In this document: positions 34,856 to 46,120 of the stretch, piece after piece
Numbering within the stretch: position 1 is the first letter of the stretch
Layout: each line of letters starts with the position of its first letter
NCBI GenBank assembly: GCA_030549205.1
Contig: JAUKTV010000001.1
Coordinates: 5,022,001 to 5,086,000 of the forward strand
DNA length: 64,000 bases
Source of the DNA: Apiosordaria backusii
Taxonomy: Eukaryota; Ascomycota; Sordariomycetes; Sordariales; Lasiosphaeriaceae
Reading direction: 5' to 3'
Notes under the pieces: generated by a model
Seen by the model: only the letters and a program-made list of their open reading frames with translations
What the model was told of the DNA's origin: nothing
Database searches by the model: none
Translations under genes and position numbers: made by a program

Positions 34856-36372
34856 ATGTCTCTTCCTAGTGATTTCCTGTGGGGTTTCGCTACCGCTGCG
34901 TAAGTTTGCCTCTCAGACTCTGTCTTCCCCCTCTTATCTACCTACCTTATCAGCATGGCTAAACTTGTGTCCCCCTATACTACAGGTACCAGATCGAGGG
35001 TTCCGCTGATGTCGATGGCCGTGGCCCTTCTATCTGGGACACCTTCTGCGCCATCCCCGGCAAGATCGCTGATGGCAGCTCCGGTGCTGTTGCTTGTGAC
35101 TCGTACAAGCGCACCAAGGAGGACATTGACCTCCTGAAGTCGTTGGGCGCCAAGGCCTACCGCTTCTCCATCTCGTGGTCCCGTGTCATCCCCCTCGGTG
35201 GCCGCAACGACCCCGTCAACCAGAAGGGCCTTGACCACTACGTCAAGTTCGTTGACGACCTCCTCGAGGCCGGCATCACCCCCTTCATCACCCTCTTCCA
35301 CTGGGATCTTCCCGATGCCCTTGACAAGCGCTATGGCGGCTTCCTGAACAAGGACGAGTTCACCGCCGACTTTGAGAACTACGCCCGCGTTCTCTTCAAG
35401 GCCATCCCCAAGTGCAAGCACTGGATCACCTTCAACGAGCCCTGGTGCACTTCCATCCTCGGCTACAACTCTGGCTACTTCGCCCCCGGCCACACCTCGG
35501 ACCGCAGCCGCTCCGCCGTTGGTGACAGCGCCCGCGAGTGCTGGATTGTCGGCCACAACATCCTCATTGCCCACGGCAAGGCCGTCAAGGTCTACCGCGA
35601 GGAGTTCAAGCCCGTCAACGGCGGTGAGATCGGTATCACCCTGAACGGTGACGCCGTCCTCCCCTGGGACCCCGAGGACCCTGCCGATGTCGAGGCCTGC
35701 GATCGCAAGATCGAGTTCGCCATCTCCTGGTTCGCCGACCCCATCTACTTCGGCAAGTACCCCGACTCCATGCTCAAGCAGCTCGGCGACCGCCTCCCCA
35801 CCTTCACCCCCGAGGAGGTCGCGCTCGTCAAGGGCTCCAACGACTTCTACGGCATGAACCACTACACGGCCAACTACATCAAGCACAAGACCGGCACCCC
35901 TCCCGATGATGACTTCCTCGGCAACCTCGAGACGCTCTTCTACAGCAAGAGCGGCGAGTGCATCGGTCCCGAGACGCAGTCCTTCTGGCTCCGCCCCCAC
36001 GCCCAGGGCTTCCGTGATCTGCTCAACTGGCTGAGCAAGAGATACGGCCACCCCAAGATCTACGTGACCGAGAACGGCACCTCGCTCAAGGGCGAGAACG
36101 ACATGAGCCTGGAGCAGATTGTTGAGGACGACTTCAGAGTCAAGTACTTCAACGACTATGTCCACGCCATGGCCAAGGCGTACTCCGAGGATGGCGTCAA
36201 CGTCCGGGGTTACCTTGCCTGGTCGCTGATGGACAACTTTGAGTGGGCCGAGGGGTACGAGACGAGATTTGGTGTGACGTATGTCGACTATGAGAATGAT
36301 CAGAAGAGATACCCGAAGAAGAGCGCCAAGGCGATGAAGCCTTTGTTTGAGTCCTTGATTAAGAAGGAGTAA
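34856..36372 (+). CDS. Intracellular beta-glucosidase, glycoside hydrolase family 1
   Basis: Hydrolyses beta-linked glucosides such as cellobiose, by retention. Exons 34856-34899 and 34986-36372 join in frame to give 476 aa, the normal GH1 length. The intron splits an Ala codon inside FATAAYQIEG. The acid/base glutamate is E166 in TFNEPW and the nucleophile is E377 in YVTENG; LFHWDLP and WSLMDNFEW are also present. There is no signal peptide, so a cytosolic enzyme acting on imported disaccharide is expected, as for fungal BGL2/GH1-1 types. Codons are almost all C- or G-ending, much more strongly than in neighbouring genes, which suggests high expression. This bias also leaves a 530-codon stop-free frame on the opposite strand, which I do not count as a gene. 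Confidence 0.96.
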
Positions 36373-37459
36373 GGGAATGGAATGGATGATGGTTTGGCAT
36401 GAAATGGGATGGGAATAGCGAGCATTACTTTTTTTTATGTGTTGTATGTATTCAGATGAAATGAACTGAAGAGCCCCCCAGAGTGATGAACACTTGGGAG
36501 GAATTATGAGATGAATTTGACACTTGCCTGGTCCATGTTGTTCATGTGAACGTGAAGGTGAAACCACCTGATGTTTGTTCCGAAGAGCGATTCGACTGTT
36601 GCCACCTCGAGGCTTGAGACGAGACGAGTAACGTGGAATCTCGAGAATAACGTGGGCTCGGCCAAGATTGGGGAACTGTGGGGTAATTCCAGGTACGCTC
36701 CTCAGAAAGGACTAGGCTGGGCGTGGGGTTGAAATGACTTTTTCTCTGACGAGTTGCCCCTCGTGCCTCTGACGCTCTGTTTGTGAGTATCTGTCTCCTT
36801 CTATCACGTCGAATGTGAAGATCTATTGGCACAGATCTATCCCCTTAACGGGGCTGAGCAGGTGAGAAAGAGGAGGAAACGGCAATCACCGGGCCGGCCG
36901 CTTCTCACCGTTCTCTCGGTCGGTCAAGTGGATTACCCCAATCCGGCTTAGCCTTGGCTCGCTGGACGGGTGCTGGATGCGGGGAAGCGACCGCTTGGCG
37001 ATCCTGGCACGCGATGGTCCGCCGCCCTCTTAAGCTTTGTGGACTCGATGCCGAGGAAAGCCTTTGAACACGGTTATGTTGGAACCCATGATGTATGGGG
37101 TGCCCGGACAGCTGGGTGTTTTACCTGTTTTGAGACAGACTTAGCCTTACATATAACCATTCCTCCCCCTCCTCCCCGTCCCTTCTTTTCTGCTAATCTC
37201 CTGAAGGACTAGGTGTTCGCTTGTTTGTCGCGGGTTCCCTATCCCCCTTTCTCCTTGTCCCCTTGCTGTCATCGTCACTGGTGTTGTTTGGTATCGTCTT
37301 TTTTGGCTTGGTTCAGTCTCGGTCCAACGGCTTTTCTATTTTTTGGCACTCGGTTCTTGTTGGTTCACCGGTTTCTATCATTGTCTGGTTCCAATCCGCC
37401 ATCACCGCCATCATCGTCACTCTTCACGCTCGCAGACTTCACATCACACTCGGTTCAAC
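36373..37459. other. Intergenic region
   Basis: 3' flank of the GH1 gene and CT-rich leader of the acyl-CoA ligase. No supported gene. The frame of the ligase stays open upstream of its ATG to 37343, but the Ser/His/Leu-rich sequence there looks like leader DNA. Confidence 0.5.
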
Positions 37460-39314
37460 ATGTCTGGCCCTTCCTCCCGCCTTCGCAACGTCCTCGGCCA
37501 CATCTTCCACTCGGCTACCCCTGAATCAGTTCCCCACCACTTCTCCCACCTCTCGCCCACCTACTTCCTCGAGCGTGCCGCCGCCATTGAGCCCAACGCA
37601 GAAGCCGTCTACCATGTCACAGCCAACAACAAGATCCTCCGGTGCTCTTACATGGAGCTCGCCAACCGCGCTCGCGGCTTGGCTTATTACTTCCGGAAGC
37701 ACGGCTACAAGCGCGTCGGTCTCTTAGCGCCCAACACGCCTGCCTTCCTGGAGAGTATCTTTGGCATTGTTGCGGCTGGGGGCGTCATTGTGCCCGTGAA
37801 TTACAGGTTGAAGCCAGAGGACATCAGCTACATTTTTGACTTTGCCGAGGTGGACTGCATCATCGTTGATAAGGAGTACGAGGATCTCTTGAAGGCGTTC
37901 ACGGAAACCCACCCAAGTGTCAAAATTATTGTTGATCTTGTATGTGTCGCCCCCTCACCTCTAACTCACTTCATATCTAACCTCAAAAGGATACCGACGC
38001 CACCGAAGGCGTCCTCTCCGGCCCCTTCGACGAAGCAGTCCTCGAAGGCCTCATCCTCGCGCGCACCACCGGCTCCAAAGGCTGGTCAGATCTCATCTCG
38101 GCAACCGTCGCCAACGAAGATGACACCATCGCCATCCCTTTCACCTCTGGCACCACCTCCCGCCCAAAGGGTGTCATCTACACCCATCGCGGAGCCTACC
38201 TCGCAACCATGGCCAACATCGTCGAGTCCGGCCTCAACCTCCCAGACTCCAGGTGCAAATACCTCTGGACCCTCCCCATGTTCCACGCCGTAGGCTGGAC
38301 CTTCCCTTGGGCCGTCACCGCCGTCCGCGGCACCCACGTCTGTTTACGCAAGATCGACTACCCCCTGATCTGGAAACTGCTGAAAGAAGAGGGCGTAACC
38401 CACTTCAACGCCGCGCCAACAGTCAACACCCTCCTCTGCGCCGACAAGAACGCCGTTGTCCTCCCCAAACCCGTCCGCGTCACCGTAGCGGCCAGCCCCC
38501 CCACCGCGAGGCTATTCGAGCAAATGACTGAACTCAACCTCTTCCCCGTGCACGTCTACGGTCTGACGGAAACCTACGGGCCCATTACGAGGGGCTACAC
38601 CCTCCCCGAATGGGACCTCCTGCCCAAACACGAGAAGTTCGCCAAGATGGCCAGGCAAGGCCACGGGTTTTTGACTTCCCTCGGGGTGCGGGTGGTGAAG
38701 ACAGGGGAGGATATCCCCTTTGGCACCCCGCCGGTAGACGTGGCAAAGGATGGGAAGGAGATTGGAGAGATTGTTTTTCAGGGGAATATCTGCTGCAAGG
38801 GGTACTACAAGGACGAAGAGGCGACGAGGAAATTGTTCGAAGGCGGGGTGTTGAGGAGTGGGGATCTGGCGGTCTGGTGCGAGGATGGGAGTATCCTTAT
38901 TCAGGACAGGCAGAAGGATATCATTATTTCTGGTATGTTACCCCCTCCTCTCTCTTTTTCACTCATATAACAAAAAACTGACTGTGCGTTCCAGGCGGCG
39001 AAAACATCTCCTCCGTCGCTCTCGAATCCATGCTCGTCGAGCACCCCGACGTCCTCGAGGCGGGCGTGGTAGCAGTCCCCGACTCTCAGTGGGGCGAGCG
39101 GCCAAAGGCGTACCTGACTGTCCAGGAGGGCAAGACGATCCAAGGCCAGGAGTTTATCGACTGGGCGAAACACCGGAGTGCGATCAGCAAGTTTATGGTG
39201 CCGAGGGAGGTGGAGATTGTGAGGGAGCTGCCCAAGACGAGCACGGGGAAAATCAAGAAGAATGTGCTGAGGGAGTGGGCTAAGAAGGGGACGCCGGAGG
39301 AGGTGAAGATTTGA
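37460..39314 (+). CDS. AMP-forming acyl-CoA ligase (ANL superfamily)
   Basis: Activates a carboxylic acid to its acyl-AMP and then to the CoA thioester. Exons 37460-37939, 37990-38932 and 38995-39314 give 580 aa. The ATG is MSGPSSRLRN. Signatures: P-loop-like TSGTTSRPKG (212-221), GLTET (351-355), the hinge region around SGDLAVWCEDGSILIQDRQK, GGENISS across the last intron, and the catalytic-lysine motif TSTGKIKKN near the C-terminus. The overall form resembles short/medium-chain or acyl-activating (AAE-type) fungal ligases rather than NRPS adenylation domains, and there is no carrier domain. The C-terminus is VKI, so no peroxisomal PTS1 signal is seen. The substrate cannot be told from sequence alone. 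Confidence 0.9.
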
Positions 39315-40205
39315 GATTTTTTTTTTTTTTGGGGGGGGGGGGATGATTGAACTAGCAAACTAGCATAATAGGTGCCATTTAGGGGAAAGGGGATTATTTA
39401 GGGGGGGAGCATCTGTAGAAGTGAGCAAGCGAGTTTTTGTGCTTTGTTTGGATAAGACAAAACAAAACATGAAATAATACGAGTAATTCATCTAGTCGAT
39501 TGAAAATGCATATAGACAAGAATAGGGAAATGTAATTGTTTATTGTCTTAAAGCAACATCTCTCACTGCTATCAATCTCCAGTCAAAAAGCCCATCCAGA
39601 AATCAAACCCCTCAAATCTCCACTAGGTATTACAATCTTTCACTATCATCAATACCAAAACTCTTTTAGAACCTTTACTAGCGAAGCGGCTGTTATCACC
39701 GCGTTTAGACTCTCTCACAACCACCACCACCACCGACGCCGCCAACACCACCACGCCACCCACCTCCCATTCATTGGTCTCTGTAACTCACAACAACGAG
39801 AGGGGTATTGGATGATGTAAATAAATACTTTTGAAGATAGGTATCTACCTACAACTGAGGAGTCGTCTTCTGACACCACTTACACTTACACTTACCTATA
39901 TACTATACTTATTAAATTTCATTCTGCAAGAGTATATAGCTGGCTGGCGACTTTGAGGATGATAATAACAATAACTTGGTTGGGAGAGTTCTGAGAAACT
40001 GGCACTAGAAAAGGGGAAAAAGAAAGAAAGAAAGAGGAACGGCTTGTATAACAAATATACTTTGCATGGAAGGAGAACAAGCAAAAATTGGGAGCGAGAT
40101 GGCGGGGACCGGGAAGGGAACGGGAAAGGGGGAGGGGGAGGGGGAGGGGGCAATTAATCGAAAGAAAGAAGTAAGAAGTGTAAAAAAAAATAAAAAATGA
40201 AAAGA
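39315..40205. other. Intergenic region
   Basis: 3' flank of the ligase, with T and G homopolymers right after the stop, then AT-rich DNA. The A-rich run at about 40182-40200 gives T-runs on the minus strand, serving as the Pol III terminator of the tRNA. No protein gene is supported. Confidence 0.55.
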
Positions 40206-40277
40206 TAGCTGCAACTCGTTTCGATCGAGTGACCTCCGGGTTATGAGCCCGGCGCGCTTCCGCTGCGCCATGCAGCT
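40206..40277 (-). tRNA. Initiator tRNA-Met (anticodon CAT)
   Basis: A perfect cloverleaf on the minus strand, 72 nt with discriminator A73 and no intron. The acceptor stem AGCTGCA/TGCAGCT begins with an A1:T72 pair. The D stem is GCGC/GCGC. The anticodon stem CCGGG/CCCGG has three consecutive G:C pairs next to the CTCATAA loop. The T stem is ACTCG/CGAGT with loop ATCGAAA, i.e. A54 and A60 instead of the usual T54. A1:T72, the three G:C pairs and A54 are the identity marks of the eukaryotic initiator tRNA, so this is iMet rather than elongator Met. The internal A box (TGGCGCAGCGG) and B box are intact. T-runs follow downstream. Confidence 0.95.
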
Positions 40278-41113
40278 TTGTTATTGCTGATTGATTGATG
40301 TATTTTGTGATTGAAAACTTTGCTTATGATTGTGTGGGTTTTGCTAGGTATTGTGGGTTTTGGCTGAGGACGGAATCTCTGAGGTGAGGACGGGACGGAT
40401 TGTGGGTTTTGTGGATGTGGATTTGGGTGTGTGTGTCGACGGAAAAAAAAAGAAATTCAGGGGTAGGGGGGATAGGCGTGCATGCGGCTCTTAGTCTTGG
40501 GCGGGTACCTGCGGCTTGCATAAGCCATTATCCATCCATGCTTTGGATGTTGGGGGTTAGGGTCAGTAAGCATGCTGGTAGGCTTTTGAATCTGGAAAAT
40601 GTAAAGAGAAACATGACAATGAATGAGGTCAAGGGGAGGTAGAAATAATATCAATGTGAACAAATGATGATGAATTGACCCCCCCTCCTCTTTACATCCA
40701 GTCTTCTAAATACCCCCCTCCCTCTCTCGCCAACATCTTTCTCTTTTCTTTCCAGCACTTCATCATTACCAAACACCCCTCCTACTTCCAGCAGCAACGA
40801 GAAAAAGAACAAAACGCCTAGGTTCATTGTCCCATGGTATATTAGAGCAGAATCTCATCAACAACGACCCCCATCTTACACCCTCTGCCTCCAACACAAC
40901 CCAACCATTTCCCTACTCAGCATCCATCCTGACCAACAACAAGCCAACCAACAGTCAACTAGAAAAAAACAAAGGGGGTATGTAACAGTGATAAACTTAT
41001 GTGCAAGATGAAAACCAAGATAAAAAAACAAAAAAAAACTCATCAGTCATACGCGTACAAATATATGCCGAGACCGATTACAATACTTGGTGCAAGAATG
41101 AAAACAAGAAAAC
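40278..41113. other. Intergenic region
   Basis: No gene supported. It contains A-rich runs, CT-rich stretches and the 3' flank of the minus-strand Erf4-like gene. Confidence 0.5.
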
Positions 41114-42794
41114 CTAAGCAGTCAAAGCAAGAGGCGGAACCGTCAACTCTGGTACTTGCGGTTGTCCTTCCCCCTCTCCTGAACCCCCCGACATGGTAGG
41201 TGACGCGGGGGCGATTTCTGGGTCGGGGATTTGGATATCAAGCTACACATCAATGTCAGCATCTCTATATCAGCAATGGTCTTGTGTAAAGGCGACTCAC
41301 ACTCATATACCCCGTCCTCCTCAACGGCACAATCTTCGGCGGTATCACCTGTGTCCCCTCATCCCCAGGGTGATCCGCCTTCATTGTCTTCTCCATCTCC
41401 TTATTCCACTCCTCAATCCACTTCTCCAACCCCTTCAACCTCGACTTGACCCCCGTGAACCCAAAATCATCCCACAGCCACCCCGTCGCCAAACCCAGCA
41501 CCCCGTCTAGGATATTCCTCCAATTATACGGGCTAAAAGCCGGCACGAGCTCGCTGTTGAGTTTCTCTATCACTCTTCGGAATTCCTGCTCGCTAACTCC
41601 TGCTGGGTCCAAAATATCTGGGTAGAGATTGGAGAACGTCGGGGCGAGGTCACCTTCCAGCAGCCAGTCCCGACGAATACGGATTATACGTGTGGTGGTG
41701 TATTCTGGTGAGTCTATCGGTACGTGTGGGTTGAGATGGGGGTAGCAGGGGTGTTGAGGGCCCCATTCTTCGCCGTTGTCGGGTTGTTCATCTGGGTCGC
41801 CCATGATGGAGGAGTCGGATGATATAGCGGAGCCAATTCCTGATATGCGGGAGGCGGTGGAGAGACGTGGGTTGGCCATGACCTCTGGTCCGCGTTCGAG
41901 GTCGCGGGAGTAACGATCTCCTCCACCGCCATTGTTGTCTGGCTGTGAGGGTAATGGTGGTGGTGCCATGACTGCTTTGCCTTTTCCTTTTCCCTTGCTA
42001 TCTTCCTTGTGGTGTTTTGTTGTGGAGTGATCGAAACTGAGACCGAACGGGACTCGAAGGCGTGAAGAGATGCTTTGACCGCGGCTTCTGGTTTTTCGGA
42101 ACTCGGATACGGAGAACAGATGGTGGGATGGGGGCTGTTGCCGGAGAAAGGATGGCCCTGGTTGGCAGTCCTCGACCGGCGAGGGGGAGGGTGTGGCGCG
42201 AACTGAAGGCGGGAGGCTGATGCGTTGCTCGGCTCCGGCTTTGCGCTCGAGGTGAAGACTGATTCGGTTGGAGAGAGAGGGACGCGGCTGTAGCTGGTCG
42301 GGGCCCGGTAAAAGTGGGTGTTCGCCGGCAGCGGCGTTGCCAAGTTCCTCGATAGGGCCAGGGGTAACGGTGAGCGGGACTGGCGGAGGAGGTGGTGAAG
42401 ACGGAGCGCGGCGTCTACGAGCAGTGCCGTCGGAAGAGGTTGGGGTTCTCGGGGTAGAGTTGGTGGGGTTCCACAAGCGAGCGGCCGAGATTCGTTGAAG
42501 TGGGCGGTGGAAAGGGGTGCCGCGGGTCCGAAATGGAGACTGGTGAGGGAAGGAAGAGTGATGGGCGCTGGGTCGGCCCCTTCGTAACAAAGTACTATTT
42601 CTGCGCAACGGCCGGCCGGGCGCTACTGATGAAAAGGGCGGAGCGGCGGGCGCGGGAGAAGCGAAAGGGGAAGGGGGCTGCGGCGTCGGCGGAGACAGAC
42701 TCGTGTTTGTTTGGGGTGTCGGTCGGGCGGTTGATGCATCTAGGGCGGTTTCTTGGTCGTTGGGAAGCGCGTGGGAAGCCGTCGGAAAGATGTT
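41114..42794 (-). CDS. erf4: Erf4/Golgin-A7-type palmitoyltransferase subunit, 5' end unresolved
   Basis: Predicted accessory subunit of the Erf2-type DHHC palmitoyltransferase that modifies Ras at ER/Golgi membranes. The last exon is 41114-41242 (42 codons plus stop) and the previous one is 41301-42794, joined in phase 0 at a GTGAGT donor. The Golgin-A7/ERF4 domain (Pfam 10256) is clear: TTRIIRIRRDW, FSNLYPDILDPAGVSEQEFR, FSPYNWRNILDGVLGLATGW, then a basic helix. N-terminal to this is a long Pro/Ser/Arg-rich region. No in-frame ATG starts that region. The frame stays open to 42794, just after a CCCCTAG that could be a 3' splice site, so a first exon farther upstream is likely. Otherwise the first in-frame ATG is at 41969 (MAPPPLPSQP), giving about 265 aa, close to yeast Erf4 size. 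Confidence 0.75.
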
Positions 42795-43690
42795 CTAGGG
42801 GCGGCCGTCTCGGGGACGGCCTCCTCTAGTTTTGGGATATGTGTGTCTGGTGGGCAAGCGCAATCTTGCAACTGGTGCAATCAGCTCATCAAATTACCTA
42901 GCAGTTTAGTATCCTTAATCCTCCCCGCTAGTAAAATCTTGTATCGCGCCTGTGGATTGCCCGCTGCCAATCTTGCGGGCGTCGTGCCCAGGGGGATAAA
43001 ACGATAGGCAGTGGTCGGCGACTTAGGATGCTGGCTTGATGGAATACTCTCTAAAATGAAAACGATTGGACTATTGGATAAATTGGATATCGCTGATGTT
43101 GGCCGACACACCGCGACACTGACCTCTGATTTGCGATGTTGGACGTGGTGAATGCAGCTGCTCGGCGTGTGCCACCCGGCGGGCAGCTGGCGACCATGTC
43201 TCTCTTGGCAGCCACCACGATGCTCTTGATGAGCATCCCTTCACATTGTATAGTATCTGTTCAAAATGTTGTGCTATTAATGAGCTACTGGAGATAACGG
43301 CAACATTGAAATCAGACTTTTCATATCACTTCGACGTGGATTTGTCTGAAACGGGAGAGGAACCAATGCCACCCTCAAACCACTAGCTGAATGTTGACTT
43401 ACAAGCTAGTCTGGCGATGTTTGACTTCGTTACTTTAATAAGTGAAAGAAAGCCAGCCTATCATCTGGGTTGTCTTGCTATGGAAGGGTCGCCGGATTGC
43501 TTGTTCATCAGCAGAATATATTTGAGAAGAGCAATAACGACAAGATGCCGGTTGAGGATGTGGGTGATATAAATCAAATAACTCGCCGTTCCCAGTACGA
43601 TGACTGGCGACTTTCGGAAGGAGAAGATCATAAATACATTTTTTTTAAAAAAATTTATTTAAAAAAAAGCAAAAGAGTTCGGCACTAAGT
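42795..43690. other. Intergenic region, Erf4 upstream flank
   Basis: Probably holds the promoter and perhaps a small first exon of the Erf4-like gene; I could not identify the exon. It ends in a very AT-rich tract (43640-43672) of A and T homopolymers. Confidence 0.45.
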
Positions 43691-43797
43691 CAGAATCGAA
43701 CCCGTCAGTTCTCATCCAGCTACTGTACCTACATCTCTGTTAGGTGGGTATGGATTCGTGAGTATAGAGCGTCCCCTTATACCACTGCACCATTCCA
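43691..43797 (-). other. tRNA-like sequence (A box and B box), probably degenerate
   Basis: On the minus strand, TGGTGCAGTGG matches a Pol III A box. About 70 bp downstream, GGGTTCGATTCT resembles a B box, and TTTT runs follow within 20-30 bp. The spacing is longer than in an intronless tRNA, the T stem (ACGGG/CTGAC) pairs badly and I cannot form an acceptor stem. I read a decayed tRNA or a tRNA-derived fragment. No anticodon is assigned. Confidence 0.25.
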
Positions 43798-44854
43798 CTC
43801 CTTCTCAGGGCGTCCCCCGGTGAAAGCTCCTTCCGAACTCGACACTTATATCCCCATGAGCAGGAAGGAGCAGCACCATTGTTTTCGACCTTCTTGCTCC
43901 TTCCCGGTTCGAGCTGAAAGCAATCGGAGAATCAAACATACAAAAATGGCACATTCACCAGTTCAAGTTCGACCATGATTTGAAGAGATATACCGGTCTC
44001 TCCAAAAACTCACCCGCCGCTTCCGTCCAATGGGCCCATTTCCACGTCCCTCTTGCTTTAGGGTTTGCTTTGGCAGGTCATCCCCAGCCGTTTAACCACA
44101 ACCGACGCTACCCATTTTCCAGGGACATATGCACTGATTAAGACTCTCAGAAATTTACAAAGCAAACCAGAGTCTTCCAAGATTCAAGATAGATCTCTAC
44201 GGTAACCAGGGTATGTATCATTACAGATCATCATGAGTGGGAAAGGTAAAGATCCCCTGTTGAAGATGTGGAGCAGCACCGGGAGGCCGGCATCGACCCC
44301 ACAAAGCTTACCTATTCTTAGCGGCGCTTGGCAACCCCCCCCCAGTGCCGTTTGTGGGGAGGAGGCGGGGTGGAGAAGACAGTTCCATCAATGCCGTCAC
44401 AACTGGGCCTGCTACCTCTCCCATTCTTTGGACGGTTGGGCCAGCTATCCATCATGACTTTACCAACCGCTCTTTAAATGTTCAATATCTTGTTGTTGTT
44501 CCATGTTGTATATATCTTGCCCGTTCTTGAAGTTGCGCGTTTGAATAACTTCTACATAGTTGTAATACCACCACCACTACGTCACCCCCTCCCTCCGGCT
44601 TAACCGAGACACATCCCTGCGAACAACACAACTTCTGTTGCGAAATTCAACGGTCAACAACATCCAAGGCATTTCCTTTTTTTAAAAAAATTGATGATGT
44701 ATCAACGACTCCTCACCTCGAGGCTAATGACCTCTTTTGACTCGCCCACTCCCAGTCCAACAACCTTCAAAACAGGCGGCACATCAACATCAATAGACGC
44801 CGCCGCCGCCATGCAACACGAAGAACCGGAGTCCATACGGCGCCGGTCCCCCCC
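43798..44854. other. Intergenic region
   Basis: Upstream flank of the membrane-protein gene. An open frame from ATG 44694 runs into that gene in another phase (see findings). No other gene supported. Confidence 0.45.
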
Positions 44855-46120
44855 ATGTCCGGTACCACCCCAACCCCAACAACGAGTGCCTTTGAGATAC
44901 GCGAGGAAGACCGCCGCCGCCGACGTCGAAGCTCCACGTTCTCGGGGTACAGCTGGAGCGAAGCCGGCCGCGACCTTCACGATGAGATTCTCGATCCAGG
45001 GCCGGTGTTCTACCGGGAGGAAACCTCGTGGCGGACGGCGCTGCCTATTGTGTTTGCGATCCTCCCTGCGACGGTGGGGCTGGTCTTTAAAAACGGCAGC
45101 TCGTTTATTACCGATGTTATCTTGTTGGGGTTGATGGCGGTGTTTTTGCACTGGTCTGTGACGGCGCCGTGGAAGTGGTATCATGCGTCGCAGCAGCTGA
45201 GGGAGGAGGAGGAATCGGTGTTTGAGTCGGCTTTTCATGATGACAGCGCGAGTGATACCACTACCGGCCCGCAACAACAACAACAACCAGCCACCAATGC
45301 CACCGAATCCGCGGAATCCGCTGAAGCACAAAATCACAAACTCGACCGCCGCGCAGAGATTGCCCGGGCTGCGTTGAGAAAGCTCGGCTGGTACGAAGTC
45401 GGTGCGCTAGCAGCATGTTTTATTGCCCCTGCGATGGCGACGTATATGCTCCACTGCTTCCGCGACCTCCTCTCCCGCGACTCGGAAGGTCTCGTGTCGA
45501 ACTTTAATCTGGTCATTTTCTTGCTAGCAGCGGAAATCAGCCCCTTGGGGCACTCTATTAAACTCATCCAGGCGAACACCCTGCACTTGCAGAGATTAGT
45601 TCACAGCAATAACAACCCATACCGGCAGGAGAAAGTGACGTTGAATCAGTGGAAGGAGCTGATTGCGAGGTTGGATGAGTTGGAGACGAGGTGGTTGACG
45701 CAGCAGCAGCAGCAACAATCACAACAATCAGAGGAACAACAACAACAGAATGGGAATGGGAATGTCAATGGTAGTGTGGGGAATGTTGGGAAGGGGATTG
45801 ATACCAGGCAGGTGCACGCTAGTCTGGTCAGGGAGGTGAGGAATCAGATACAACCGGAGATTGATGCTCTAAATAGAGCGGTGAGGAGGTATGAGAAGAA
45901 GGCGAGGGTGCTGGCTGTGCAGACGGAGCAGAGGTTGAGGGATTTGGGGCAGAGGGTGGATGATGCGATTAGTTTGAGCGCGGTTGTGGCGGGGAGGAAG
46001 AATGGTGGGGGATTTGGGGAGTGGGATGTTGTGAGTTGGGTGGTGGACGGGGTGGTTTGGGTGGTTATGTTGCCTGTGAGGGGGGTGGTGAGGGGGTTGG
46101 TGAAGGGGTTGGGGGGATAA
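44855..46120 (+). CDS. Fungal multi-span membrane protein of unknown function
   Basis: Single open frame of 421 aa. The N-terminus is Thr/Pro-rich, then has a basic RRRRRRSS patch. Hydrophobic segments at about 63-79 and 86-103 (ALPIVFAILPATVGLVF; ITDVILLGLMAVFLHW) form a first pair. After a polar Q/T/E linker a second pair follows near 185-240 (GALAACFIAPAMATYMLH; SNFNLVIFLLAAEISPLGHS). The following region looks coiled coil with a polyQ run (LDELETRWLTQQQQQQ), then VREVRNQIQPEIDALNRAVR, and a C-terminal hydrophobic segment (WVVDGVVWVVMLPVRGVVRG). I do not recognise the family; the architecture resembles conserved fungal ER or organelle-membrane proteins. The start may be incomplete because an upstream frame is offset at a C7 run at 44848-44854. 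Confidence 0.8.
   Translation: MSGTTPTPTTSAFEIREEDRRRRRRSSTFSGYSWSEAGRDLHDEILDPGPVFYREETSWRTALPIVFAILPATVGLVFKNGSSFITDVILLGLMAVFLHWSVTAPWKWYHASQQLREEEESVFESAFHDDSASDTTTGPQQQQQPATNATESAESAEAQNHKLDRRAEIARAALRKLGWYEVGALAACFIAPAMATYMLHCFRDLLSRDSEGLVSNFNLVIFLLAAEISPLGHSIKLIQANTLHLQRLVHSNNNPYRQEKVTLNQWKELIARLDELETRWLTQQQQQQSQQSEEQQQQNGNGNVNGSVGNVGKGIDTRQVHASLVREVRNQIQPEIDALNRAVRRYEKKARVLAVQTEQRLRDLGQRVDDAISLSAVVAGRKNGGGFGEWDVVSWVVDGVVWVVMLPVRGVVRGLVKGLGG

Noticed and set aside
34975..36567. 530-codon minus-strand open frame opposite the GH1 gene
   Set aside because: It mirrors the GH1 exon. Strong C/G wobble bias removes stops on the opposite strand; the translation is Val/Leu/Gly/Glu-rich without a domain.
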